Shown: positions 11,201 through 19,523, counted from the first letter of the stretch. The stretch: 20,421 nucleotides of DNA from Choristocarpus tenellus KU-1152 (GCA_964200185.2 CAXNAD020000397.1:1-20421); one strand, 5' to 3'. A program made the numbers and translations. Notes: generated by a model not told the origin, from the sequence alone.

Positions 11201-11658
11201 CATACGATAGTGAGATGGCGACTTACCTTAAAAGGCTCCACTGGAAAGAAAACTTAAAAAGTGGGTCGCTTAGCTCTAGGTAGCTGATACCATTATTGAA
11301 GAGGAGCGTGGCCACTTCCGGAACGGTGAACACACGGAACCTGAGTCATCATCAGTGCGGCAACACAATCACCAAAGTTCAAGGAAATTGTATAATGCTA
11401 GGGAAAGCCAGTCCTTGCTCACATGTTGATATGTCAACATTTATATGACACGCACCCCTTGTCTTTAAAATGAGCGCTTACGCTATCCATTGCAGTGGTC
11501 TTTCCAGCACAAGGACCACCAGTCATGACAAACTTGAGCAGAGCAGGTTGAGGTGCAACGTCTGAAGATTCAGTGCCCTTAACCTTGACATAGCGACCAG
11601 GCAAAGATCGTGCGATAAGCAAGGGGTCCAACGAGTTGGTCGAGGGGTTTTCCATCAT
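5117..11658 (-). CDS. TTD14-like protein: P-loop NTPase plus CYTH-like domain, 8 exons
   Basis: CDS is the join, in transcript order, of 11658-11456, 11340-11227, 10848-10719, 10294-10151, 7693-7463, 6935-6815, 6452-6211 and 5236-5117: 1305 nt, 434 residues plus stop. All seven introns are GT-AG and all phases agree. Seen: P-loop GGPCAGKT (residues 47-54), VPE (74-76), TQMQLEDSF (107-115), Walker-B-like LLCDRG (128-133), RYDAVFHLVTAA (162-173), FYTLENN (179-185), GHP (208-210), DNST (216-219), then FETEK (270-274), FIWKGQSFSVEVY (368-380) and LPPF (401-404). Known: this order is typical of the TTD14 family, a NadR-like NTPase (AAA_28) joined to a CYTH-like domain. Drosophila TTD14 acts in light-dependent TRPL channel trafficking and is reported to bind GTP and phosphoinositides. 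Inferred: a soluble nucleotide-binding trafficking or regulatory protein; the true substrate is unknown. No signal peptide or membrane segment is visible. The start is the first of two adjacent ATGs; an in-frame TAG lies 15 nt upstream, though an additional 5' exon is not excluded. Confidence 0.85.
5237..6210 (-). other. Intron 7 of the TTD14-like gene (974 bp)
   Basis: Donor GTGAGT at 6210 and acceptor CACAG at 5237. A minus-strand open stretch (5466-5173) partly overlaps exon 8 in another frame but lacks family motifs. The exon 7 to exon 8 join is phase-consistent without a further exon. Confidence 0.7.
6211..6452 (-). CDS. TTD14-like exon 7 (CYTH-like core)
   Basis: The acceptor CTGCTCAAG|TT follows a strong T/C tract and fits the incoming phase 1. 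A nearer CACAG|C acceptor is out of phase and would create an immediate stop. The exon encodes RVWLWEDGS, ERVLLASEHDEM, VARFIWKGQSFSVEVY and VLQWLGE. The segment R-x-F-I-W-K-x-Q-x-F matches the family's conserved cysteine/aromatic-W-x-x-Q-Y/F strand. The donor is GGGGAG|GTGAGT, phase 0. Confidence 0.8.
6453..6814 (-). other. Intron 6 of the TTD14-like gene (362 bp)
   Basis: Donor GTACAA at 6814 and acceptor CTCAAG at 6453. The frame of exon 7 stays open into the intron up to 6708, but that translation has no family motif. The intron carries the GAACCATGG repeat cluster described separately. Confidence 0.7.
6540..6592. repeat. Cluster of four GAACCATGG-type near-palindromes
   Basis: GAACCATGGGTTC occurs at 6540-6552 and again at 6565-6577, with GAACCAT at 6558-6564 and GAACCATGG at 6584-6592, all within 53 bp. 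GAACC-ATG-GGTTC is an inverted repeat around the ATG. It lies within intron 6. Confidence 0.85.
6815..6935 (-). CDS. TTD14-like exon 6 (CYTH-like, Gly/Ser-rich loop)
   Basis: Acceptor TCATGCAG|ATA, phase 0. It encodes IFLSETGMG, a Gly/Ser-rich loop (PPGSGGSGEA), then HAFLLKRKKIGR, which matches the basic strand expected at this point of the CYTH-like fold. The donor CGAG|GTACAA leaves phase 1. The other frames give no family motif. Confidence 0.75.
6936..7462 (-). other. Intron 5 of the TTD14-like gene (527 bp)
   Basis: Donor GTGTGT at 7462 and acceptor ATGCAG at 6936. It contains a plus-strand open frame (7104-7541) of low-complexity Gln/Pro/His/Ser composition that runs into antisense exon 5; I treat it as a shadow. 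A C-rich run sits at 7336-7355. Confidence 0.7.
7463..7693 (-). CDS. TTD14-like exon 5 (end of NTPase, start of CYTH-like domain)
   Basis: Acceptor GTGTCGCAG|ATG, phase 0, 77 codons. It begins MDERTQLVWMGHP and includes the DNSTGFSEKIQRIV segment that ends the NTPase domain. A linker with GLPIGPPSIARAY follows, then the first strand of the CYTH-like domain (FPVTVRMFETEK). The donor is GAGAAG|GTGTGT, phase 0. Confidence 0.88.
7743..8580. repeat. Diverged interrupted tandem repeat, unit about 75 bp
   Basis: Each unit has the order CTGGTCCAGTTTACAATCT, GGCTCAG/GGTTCCGG, GTCCAGCCCTG, (C)TAAGACATATTTCACC, GTCAGTCC. Three units run from about 7790 to 8015. More degraded units occur from about 8281 to 8580, for example at 8391 (GGTTTACAATCTCGATGGC) and 8453 (GCTAAGACATATTTCAACTGG). 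The stretch between, about 8041-8280, does not show the pattern and may be an insertion. Confidence 0.65.
9816..9915. repeat. 50-bp direct tandem duplication in intron 4
   Basis: 9816-9865 and 9866-9915 both begin CACCAACTG and share GGC(G/A)AATCGTTTTGACTAC and ACTACCAAA. They differ at only a few positions, so the duplication is fairly recent. Confidence 0.85.
10151..10294 (-). CDS. TTD14-like exon 4 (FHLVTAA / FYTLENN)
   Basis: Acceptor ACTCAG|GCA, phase 0 at both ends, 48 codons. It encodes LRDERYDAVFHLVTAA and EEFYTLENNVARSESPAEAR, the most conserved block of the family. The Arg-rich, Glu/Asn-containing helix corresponds to the lid region of the NTPase. The donor is GGATT|GTGAGT. Confidence 0.88.
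10295..10718 (-). other. Intron 3 of the TTD14-like gene (424 bp)
   Basis: Donor GTGAGC at 10718 and acceptor ACTCAG at 10295, preceded by a C/T-rich stretch. A minus-strand open frame through part of it (10705-10391) has no family motif and would disrupt the DRL-ANG junction. Confidence 0.7.
10719..10848 (-). CDS. TTD14-like exon 3 (Walker B region)
   Basis: The acceptor CGACGAAG|A restores Arg106 (AG+A), then the exon encodes TQMQLEDSFERVAR, the Walker-B-like strand VLLCDRG and the MDGAAYI segment. It ends in phase 0 at DWDRL, at TTTG|GTGAGC. An ATG 36 nt upstream of this acceptor is in frame but not needed. The choice of acceptor rests on phase and on the family motif LLRTQM. Confidence 0.85.
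10849..11226 (-). other. Intron 2 of the TTD14-like gene (378 bp)
   Basis: Donor GTAAGT at 11226 and acceptor CGAAG at 10849. The acceptor lacks a long uninterrupted pyrimidine tract. An alternative at CAACTAG|ATG (36 nt upstream) would add 12 residues but give the wrong phase for Arg106. Confidence 0.7.
11227..11340 (-). CDS. TTD14-like exon 2 (VPE segment)
   Basis: No long ORF marks this exon; it was found by looking for the conserved segment missing between the P-loop and TQMQLEDSF. The acceptor is GACTCAG|G. The first base completes Gly68, then come FRVFTVPEVATLLFNNG and FKFSFQWSLL. VPE-A-T followed by a Gly and then FQ..LLRTQ is characteristic of TTD14-like NTPases. The donor is TTAAG|GTAAGT, phase 2, splitting Arg106. 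Confidence 0.85.
11456..11658 (-). CDS. TTD14-like exon 1 (start codon and P-loop)
   Basis: It encodes residues 1-67 plus two bases of Gly68. A poorly conserved leader of about 40 residues precedes a beta strand (LLKFVMT) and the Walker A motif GGPCAGKTT. The exon ends in phase 2 at AAGGG|GTGCGT. Reading past this donor gives a short tail and then a stop. The 115-bp intron 1 that follows is the shortest of the gene. Confidence 0.85.
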
Positions 11659-11902
11659 AGATGAAGGTTCCCCCTAGCAATCCACAGTATGTGTTACACT
11701 TTGCTTACATCAAACCTCGTTTTCCAAAGGTCGAATACAAAAACTTTCAATATTATTTGACTTTTAAGATATGGGGAGTATTGTATCATTTACTCCATCT
11801 TAAGGAACAAGGTGGGTGCCCCGATTTTGTTCACCCATGCGCATGCCCGAAAAAAGCGATACACAATTGATGTAGTACATTATCGTTTTTAAAAAAAAAC
11901 AG
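11659..11902 (-). promoter_or_regulatory. 5' flank of the TTD14-like gene
   Basis: About 245 bp between the start codon and the minisatellite. No clear TATA box or other element is seen. It would contain the leader and core promoter if 11658 is the true start. GCTAG|GGGG just upstream could instead be the acceptor of an unrecognised leader exon. Confidence 0.3.
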
Positions 11903-12210
11903 GAAATCAATCGTCGAATCGACTAGCAATCGTGGCATTCGTGGGAAATCAATTGTGGAATCGAGTAATTAATCGTGGCATTCCTGGGAAATCAATCGTG
12001 GAATCGAGTAATTAATCGTGGTGAGCTGGGAAATCAATCGTCGAAGCGACTGATTAATCGGGGTGAGCTTGAAAATCAATCGTCGAAGCGACCAATTAAT
12101 CGTGGCGAGCTTGAAAATCAATCGTGGTGAGCTGGGAAATCAATCGTCGAAGCGACCAATTAATCGTGGCGAGCTTGAAAATCAATCGTGGTGAGCTGGG
12201 AAATCAATCA
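11903..12210. repeat. Minisatellite, 42-bp unit with a 64-bp higher-order duplication
   Basis: Units begin (G/A)AAATCAATCGT and lie at 11903-11944, 11945-11987, 11988-12029, 12030-12071, 12072-12113, 12114-12135 (22-bp short unit), 12136-12177, 12178-12199 (short unit) and a stub to 12210. Most full units carry the imperfect dyad GTCGAAGCGAC and AATTAATCG. The long-plus-short pair at 12072-12135 is repeated almost exactly at 12136-12199. Confidence 0.95.
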
Positions 12211-12794
12211 TAGGCTTCATGGATAGGATGGAAACGATTACTGTGCAAATTACCTTGGGAGGTAATGCTATTTCTCAGTAGTGAAGATAAGAGGGTGTGA
12301 AGCCTCACACGACCCCTTTCTTTGCTAGACGTGAAAAAGAATGGATGGTTGAAATTAGTAGAGTGACCTTTGTGGGGTCTCTTCTCATTGCTTGTTTTAT
12401 TATTATTTGTGCTTCCTACAGAAGTCAACAATTAAATCAAAGTAGTTGAATTCAAATCAACAAAACCTATAAATATTCCATTCATAATTTTGATGTACTT
12501 TCTCATTAGTTACATCACATGGATTCAATTCAAAATGGCTATCTCTCATACACAAAACAAGGTACACCTCACTATTGTCCTATTTTGCACACTCCCCCAT
12601 TAGAATGCAGGCAATGAAAGGGTTGCTGGAACTCTCAAACCTAAAACATTTTATTGTGCACACTCCCATTCTGCACACTTCCCCATAAAAAATGGAATTA
12701 AAAGACATCAGATTGGTTCAATTTCACACATATCACATTTGTCTTGTTAACGCATTAAAAGAACGCAGATTATTTCAAGTTGAACACACGACAT
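12211..12794 (-). mobile_element. Probable 3' non-coding end and part of the LTR of a Copia element
   Basis: It lies downstream of the RNase H stop on the minus strand. It holds three purine-rich motifs of polypurine-tract type: ATGGGGAAGTGTGC, ATGGGAGTGTGC and AATGGGGGAGTGTGC, within 12589-12690. Beyond the last are a TATTTATAGG sequence (about 12470) and AATAATAATAAAAC (about 12400), which could be LTR promoter and polyadenylation signals. No second LTR copy is present for comparison, so the boundaries are guesses. Confidence 0.4.
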
Positions 12795-13573
12795 TCATCT
12801 AGTCAACACAGTGTCTACAAAGTCTTCTACCTGCTTCTTGCGTAATCTTTTGGTCAAGATGTCTGCAAGTTGAAGTGCCGTGGGAATATATTTTACTGTA
12901 AAAAATCCTTTGCTAACATACTCCCTCATGCATTTTAGTTTAATATCTACATGCCTTGTCCGTCCATTGAAACCTTCGTTTATCGTTGCTTGTATCGCTC
13001 CTCGATTGTCTCCATACCAAACCGTGAGCCCTTTGAGTATGCCCAGCTCCCCCAGGATGCCTCTGAGGAAGAATATTGCATGCCTCATTCCATGCACCAT
13101 CGCTGTCCATTCCGCCTCTGATGAAGATGTGGTTACAGCTCCCTGCATCTTGGATTTCCATGCAACAGGTGCTCCATTGATGAGTATTAGATACCCTGTC
13201 ACGCTTCGCCTTGATGCAGTGTCATTGCCCCAGTCTGAGTCTCCATACCCGACCAGGCCCCCATTGTCCATTTCACCACCAGCAGGATAGTGTATCCCTA
13301 CCTTCGTGGTGCCCGATAGGTATCGTAGAACATGTTGCAGCCCTTTCCAGTGTCGATCACATGGAGATGCTGCATATCTTCCCAGCTCCCGCACACTGTT
13401 GGATATGTCTGGTCGTGTCATCCCGGCTAGGAACATAAGTTTCCCCAGGATGGTGCGGTAGGTTTGTGCCTCTGGTCCAGCTCTTCCTCGTCAGTTCTTC
13501 TTGCTGTCAGGTCCATTCCCGGGTTTAGAGGTGATGAGGTATTCCGTACGAGCCAAAGTATCTTAGAGGGTAC
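12795..13573 (-). pseudogene. Truncated Copia (Ty1-like) pol: reverse transcriptase end and RNase H
   Basis: From 13436 to 12795 an open frame encodes MFLAGMTRPDIS, HVLRYLSGTTK, then the RNase H domain with YGDSDW, SSEAEWTA and WYGDNRGAI carrying the acidic catalytic residues. It finishes with HVDIKLKCMREY, VKYIPT and LADILTKRLRKKQ. This is the usual end of Copia polyproteins. The frame begins upstream with TYRTILGKL. Before that, the matching Copia segment (NTSSPLNPGMDLTARR, TDEEELDQRHK) is in a different frame, so a frameshift lies near 13461-13470. Similarity ends at about 13556. Integrase, protease and gag are absent, so this is a dead 5'-truncated copy. Confidence 0.88.
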
Positions 13574-13801
13574 AGCCGAGTCCATTTGGGGACCAAAATC
13601 CAATGTTGCAATTTTGATGTAATTTTGACTATCATGTTTGTTAGGAGATGTCAATATTCTTGTCTGGACACTCCTTTTCATAATGTATACACTTTACCTA
13701 CTCCGAAACATTTGGGAGGGGGAAAAATGTTAATAAAAACCCGTGGTAAGCCAAGCTCCACATGGACAAACAGGACAAAATTCGTACCCTCTAAGATACT
13801 T
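13556..13801. repeat. 18-bp perfect inverted repeat at the Copia breakpoint
   Basis: AAGTATCTTAGAGGGTAC at 13556-13573 recurs inverted at 13784-13801. Weaker inverted similarity extends on both sides, for example ATGGAC about 20-30 nt outside and CTC(G/A)TA inside the Copia part. The 210-bp centre has no recognisable coding sequence. Confidence 0.8.
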
Positions 13802-14491
13802 CCACTCATAACGAGCCTTATCAGACCAGATTCCATAGTAATTTTTGATGCAGGAGAGGCGTAGAACCTTTATACAATGCAAGTACAAGAGAATTGTAAG
13901 TAGTTTACCTCTAGAATAAGAGACAAAAACCTAACTAAATGGGAGTGAGTGCCAGGATGAGAGCAAGCACAGGGATGCAAACCCGACGCCTAACCAAAGC
14001 CTCCTCTGCTCTCAAACCTTTGAATGATTGGTTCTTCATATGTCAAACCCCCCAAAAAGAGAGGCTGAGATCTGATATTAGAGAGGAATGTGGTATGTGT
14101 TACAGCATAGATTAGGGTGCAGCTGACTGAATCAAACACACATAGGGTTAGGGCTAGACTATCAAAGTTCACACCCACTGGGTCAGGAAAGGGGAGGGGA
14201 GGGGCCATCATATTTTGCGGTCCAAGAGACTGCTTCCTAGGATGACCGGGACTATCAAATTAACTCCAGTCAGAAGAAGTTATCAGTGAGTAAGGGTACA
14301 GATCTGTGCACTTGGTACCCAACAGACGTGACCTAAAGCACTATCAGTATCGCCTTAACAAGCGTACAGACGCACGATCTTGTTCAACAACACATTTATT
14401 TGCAAGAGTGCAGATATGCACACTCCCTACCCTTGATTCCAATATTAAAAAACGGAACACAAACAATAGTACTCAAACAGACAAGCAGAAC

Positions 14492-14507
14492 ATATATATA
14501 TATATAT
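14492..14507. repeat. (AT)8 microsatellite
   Basis: A perfect AT run. Confidence 0.85.
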
Positions 14508-14702
14508 GAATAGATGTATAGATGTATGGAAGGTAATTCAGGGTACCAAGGTGTCTTAGCATAATAACCCACCCAAAACCTCAAACATACATTCCTAGAA
14601 CACTCGGAACGGAGACTTTAGGTACTTCACAAGGGCTGTTTGTACTTTCTGGACATTGGATCAATAAAACCCAGTTCAAAAACCCAGTTCCATGGGTACA
14701 TC

Positions 14703-14733
14703 AGTACTAGTACCAATACTAGTACCAGTACCA
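14703..14733. repeat. AGTACTAGTACC short repeat cluster
   Basis: AGTACTAGTACC, AATACTAGTACC and AGTACC follow one another. The TACTAGTA core is a perfect palindrome. Confidence 0.75.
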
Positions 14734-15200
14734 GATACAACAAGAACGCCTTCCTGATTTTGGGACCACTGCCAGATTGTGGTTGATAGACTGCAATTGG
14801 TCAAGGTCAAACAGAGCCTATGTTTCATGAATACGATGGCCACCATGCTGCCACCTATCCTCTTAACAACCTTATGTTTTTTTTCCGGTTCACATATAGA
14901 GAGAGAGCTGTGGGGGGGGGTTGTGGGAGGCCTCCCTGTCCATCATTTCAACAAGGCTGTTGTGGATAGCTTGTTGTTGTTCAAAGGTTGCTAGGACCTA
15001 TACTTCATACGGGAATTGATTATGACCACCCCATTCTGATTCATCCTGTCCGAAAATCCTCCAATAGCTTGCTCACATCTGATACCTTGGCCTAGATAGT
15101 GTACTTCTTATCCACTAAGCAGACGCAAATGATTTTTCTAAAATGGCGGTAAAGACTGGACACACACTATACATCTCGTGAGGTCATGATCACAAAAGGT

Positions 15201-15315
15201 CTACATCTGTAGAACCAGGCAATTCAACCGAGGGCTTTGGATAACTGTACCGGTACGAAGTTCCTCCTTGACTTCAACTGCTGTACCACTTGGACTGAAC
15301 TGGCAGTACAGTGAC
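15201..15315 (-). CDS. Possible terminal exon of an unidentified minus-strand gene
   Basis: After a possible acceptor TACATTAG|G the minus strand reads SLYCQFSPSGTAVEVKEE, then LRTGTVIQSPRLNCLVLQM and a stop: 37 residues of balanced, protein-like composition. The surrounding frame is open to 15461. I recognise no family and the acceptor's pyrimidine tract is modest. It could equally be a chance open frame. Confidence 0.25.
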
Positions 15316-15925
15316 CTAATGTACCACCTCCAAAAAATTAGAACTTGCCGCAAGTGGTAAAAGCTCAACAGGGTGAATGTGTGATCACCTTTGCGTGCTC
15401 GCCTGCAGTCTTTTTGATAAATTGGAGGGATTATGCCGATCTCTATTGATATGATCAGCATTAGGGTCTTAAGCTATTGAGGCTAGAGCAAAACACGGAC
15501 AAGAGACATTATTGATTTGTAATCCACCCGATTTATCAACAAAGCTGCAAGTACAGCATGCAAGGCAGTCTCCAAGTACCTGAAAATACACCACCTCCTT
15601 GATACTTGTACAGCACCCCTTTGAATGACTGTGTACCACGTAGGTACAACATTGAACTTGAGTCACACCCTTTTGATTTAAGCTGTGCTTTGTGGTACTC
15701 TATGAGAAGAGACTCTGAACCACCTTCCTCAGATAGAGTTGCAGCTAAGGACAGTGCTAACTACACTCCACTTGAGAGGAAAAAGTAGACCATCAAACTT
15801 GCTTAAATTGAAAAGAAGAGCAGACCACATGAAAAAGGAAAATTCTCACCTCAACGACAACACTCTTCACTGCCAGGTGTGCCCGCTTGAACAACTGTAT
15901 GAACAAATGACATACAACAATATGA

Positions 15926-15966
15926 ACACACACACAGACACACAAACACACACACACAAACACACA
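15926..15966. repeat. Imperfect (CA)n microsatellite
   Basis: About 41 bp of CA units broken by a GA and by AAA interruptions. Confidence 0.9.
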
Positions 15967-18392
15967 TTATTTTTCAAGATAAGAAAAATGTAGCAAAGAG
16001 GTAGGTAGGAGAGAGAGTACATAGTCTACTACTCTACTCTGAGTACGTAAGAGCAATCAGACCCTGTCAAAAGAAGAAAAATACTCAGAAAAAAAAAGTA
16101 AAGCACAGGGTTGAGAAGGGGCCAACGCCTTCTTTGTCTATAGAACAATACAAAATGAGTCATTCCATGAGAAAAAAGGCACAACTGGACAAAAGGTGTG
16201 ACAACAAAAGGTGTAAGTAAATTGAGTAGCAATGGAAAAAAAAAAACTAATCCACAACAACAAGAACGAGCTCTAAGATGCACAAACACGTACACATGAA
16301 GACGTAACAAAGCACCCCCACCACAGGGCAAGGCAAAACTTCAAGTGTCGCACATGATCGGGTATCTGTTTCAGTGAGGTGCGGAAAAGTGTGAACCTTG
16401 GATAGGTACAAATGGGCCTACATAGCATGTTCTTATCTGTAACTGCCATGATATTTTCTAAGAAAAACGCCTTTTTCGCTTTCTACACCGTATAGATCAG
16501 AGGGCTACTCCTTGATAAGACATGCTACTATTGTAAGTGCCAATAAGAATGGTGTCATCATGGGAACAAGTACTCAAGTCAGTCAGTCAGCTAGCTCTAT
16601 CTGCTCCTACTCGAGAGCAATAACTGACTCCATGGGAGTACCAGTGATGTCGGTTTCTTATTCCATTTTACAATAATATTACAATACACATTACAATACA
16701 TGGTAAAATGGTAACAACAAAATCCCAACAAAAACAGTGACTGGGGTGCACAAGCCAAGTCCCATGTTACCATCAATATGCATGTATAGACACTAATGTA
16801 TCACCCATGCAAAGTAACGGATCTATCACCTTAGGAACCTGTTCTGGACACTGCTGGATCCTCCTTACTCTTAGAGCAAGCCAGTCCACATTCCGAGGGG
16901 TCATACAAAGTACCTGTGAGAGTTTAATGAAGAGGGTGAGGGGCATACAAGGTATGGGTTAGGGTTAAAGGTGGCTTGGGGGGGGGGAACATCAGCAGCA
17001 AGTAGGTAAGCATGCAAAAAATCAGGATACAAAACACACTCAAACTAGCTAGTTGTATCAAGTGAACACCTTGGATTAAGTAGTTCGCCTAACCTATCCA
17101 AGTACAACACCTCCATTAGAATTTACGATAGTTTGGCTAAGCAGAGGGAGAGGGGGAGTCAGAGCCCTGTGACTTTGAGGCCGCCTCTGATGGATTTGTA
17201 CATATATTGGCTAAGGCCATCCCTTACCCTAGGTGATGCAGGGAAAGCGCACCTTGTTCATAGGACTGCTGGATGATAAATCTACTGCTTGTATGCACTA
17301 TTTCTTAGTACTATATACACACAAGATGAACCAAATTGTGCTTGAAAATGTCCCTAAACACAACTTTATCAGTGTCGAGTGATTTGTCACACCTTACCTT
17401 TGTCACAACTTCAGACATGCAGAGGTCCCAACCTTCCAAGAGGATTAAAACTACACAAGGTGTGATGCATCAATCCCCAAACAGCAGCAATATTTGACTA
17501 GCATATCGCATGAGATATCATCAAACTCTCTCAAGAGATAGATTATTAGCAGTAGACACTTACATATATAAATGGGAAAAAATAACTATGCCAAAGTATT
17601 AATCTGCACTTCAGACTATCGGAGGGAGCTATTAGTATCGCTGGTATTTGTGGAAGGGTTAAATGTTCTTCATTATAGGATCAACACACTTAACACATAA
17701 ATTTAAATTTGATGTACTTCGGAATAAGGTCAATGCACTTCAATATATCTATTACCCTTTTACTTCAATAAAGGATCAACTTCATTCAATGTTGGTTCGA
17801 TACAAACCTGCGGTTGAACATGGGTCCAACACACACCAATACAAAGTAAAAAGTATGTCAAGATAGGTGTGAAACAAGACTCGTGGTATGTAGAACTTGT
17901 ACATCACCTCTGAGAGAGATGCCGCATTAAACTAGTTCTACGTAGAAAAAAAAGATGTAGTAAATGTCTTGACATTCAAGGAGCTCTTTTGTCGTATCGT
18001 TATACTGACAGATTTTGCACCTCCCAGATCACATACACAGCCTTCATTTGCAGGTGATATATATACCCATCTCCTGCTGTTAAAAAATATCTCTCTATAC
18101 AAAGATAGAGACAATAAAGGTAAACATGCAATGAATAATGCAACCCATTTCATATGACTCAGTGTGACACGCAATCAATTATATTAACTCAATGTATCAT
18201 TCAAGGCATCCCATTGGACAAATGCAACACACAAGACATTGCATTGGGGTCACTGCATCATTCACACAATCCAATTTGGACGAATGTGACATGCAAGCCA
18301 TTCCATTGCAACAAACAGAAACAAAATAAAACCACATATCTTCAAAACAAAAGGAGCCAGTGGTAGGTTCCTGACCACCGCCAAGGACTGAC
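15967..18392. other. AT-rich stretch with scattered minus-strand exon-like segments
   Basis: The clearest is 16913-16869: acceptor AAACTCTCACAG after a good pyrimidine stretch, 15 codons reading VLCMTPRNVDWLALR, donor AGA|GTAAGG. Others end at strong donors: 17398 (GWDLCMSEVVTK, then GTAAGG) and 17254 (LSSSSPMNK, then GTGCGC). They share strand, but I could not join them with agreeing phases and no family is recognised. The remainder shows nothing. Confidence 0.2.
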
Positions 18393-18483
18393 CTGCCCCC
18401 TGAAAGTAGACATAGTTGTTTCCAGGGCCCCCAGTATGGCAGCAGAGCTTCCCCCCTCCACAGTACGGTAGAGGTTAAGTTCC
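18393..18483 (-). CDS. Possible internal exon, unidentified
   Basis: This GC-rich island in AT-rich DNA has an acceptor ATTGAAG|G and a donor GGGCAG|GTCAGT. Between them 30 codons are open, containing LNLYRTVEGGSSAAILGAL and TTMSTFRGQ. Composition and splice signals suggest coding. A second minus frame is also open across it, and no homologous family comes to mind. Confidence 0.3.
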
Positions 18484-19523
18484 CTTCAATGAAATATTGC
18501 AATTGAATAACAAACATTAAGTGAAAAAGCATCCTTACTAGCTCAATCTAACACTAAGGCTTCTCATTGGTGAAAAATGTTGCTGCGTGAACCATGAAGC
18601 CATCCTACTACTTCATTTTGACACACATACTTTCCTATTGGCGTAGGCATTGCTCTGTTTGGAGGTATTGAGTGTGGGAGTGTGTGTGTGATACTATATG
18701 CAAAAATTAATTTCCTTTCAAGGACAGGCAGACAGACACAGAGGGACTAGCAAGACCAAAAACAAATAAAAGTCAACTCAATCAGGCGTTTGGGAATCCA
18801 TCCGTGCGTTGTGAATCAGAAGAGGGAAGGAGTAATGCACATTCTAGAAATCAGCTCAGAAAGAAAAGATAACATACATACTACTGAGTACTTGCCAGTA
18901 ACGAACTGTGCGTGCAGCAGACAAGGTGAGCAAGTATAAAGCAAACCACGCAGCACTAATACGCACGAGGAATTTTTTTTTTTCAAGTGATTGAAAGGTT
19001 TGAAATGTGGTCTTTATCGCACTTCAATCATTGAACAAAATGGTAGTAAAATAACCACATTGAATCATCATGATTCAATCACCATGATTCGCAACACTAG
19101 CACTCCCACTTCTCAAGAGGGGAGGAACCACAGTATATTTTCTGATAGCCGTACCTAGAGTAGTAGAGGTCAACATTAGATTGCTGTCTAAAAACCTATT
19201 TATACTATTAAATAGCACCTAAATTATAAAGTAGCACTGACTCTGGAGTACTTTGAGAGATAATAGATGAGTCACACACTTCAATCATGCATGCCACAGA
19301 ACTGTTGTTGTGCAACACCAAATACAACTGGCACATAGATTCTGTTGATACATATGCACACACACATATATATACATATATTGAAGAATGGGACACAGAT
19401 CAGGTACTTGTACAATATAGTCTGTACTACCAAAATAAGGCAGCATATGAACAATTGCAGCAGCAGCTAAAACCTAACCCCAGAAAAAAAGTATTTATGT
19501 ATATATATATAGAGAGTAATATA
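18484..19523. other. AT-rich stretch, no gene seen
   Basis: It contains a T11 run near 18973, an 8-bp-arm hairpin TTGAATCA-TCA-TGATTCAA at 19060-19078 and (AC)n/(TA)n tracts near 19360-19380. Nothing coding is supported. Confidence 0.4.
19060..19078. repeat. Short perfect inverted repeat
   Basis: The arms TTGAATCA and TGATTCAA are separated by TCA. A second half (ACCATGATTCG) follows at 19081-19091. Confidence 0.7.

Larger units (their letters stand above)
13802..15200. other. AT-rich stretch without a supported gene
   Basis: Open frames are short and without motifs. It includes an (AT)8 run at 14492-14507, a TACTAGTACC repeat cluster at 14703-14733 and a G9 run near 14914. Confidence 0.4.

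Noticed and set aside
12880-13290. 136-codon plus-strand open frame
   Set aside because: It lies antisense to the intact Copia RNase H frame, which has clear family motifs; the plus frame has none.
16029-16331. Minus-strand 100-codon open frame rich in Leu, Phe and Cys
   Set aside because: The hydrophobic look comes from T-rich DNA. There is no clear membrane topology, splice support or known motif.
16956-16968. Telomere-like GGTTAGGGTTA
   Set aside because: Only about one and a half repeat units; too short to indicate a telomere or an interstitial telomeric array.
18154-18366. Plus-strand frame with repeated TQCxxQ-like phrases
   Set aside because: It reflects degenerate short repeats (CATTG/CAATG, CAT(T/G)CA) in non-coding DNA, with no conserved unit length.
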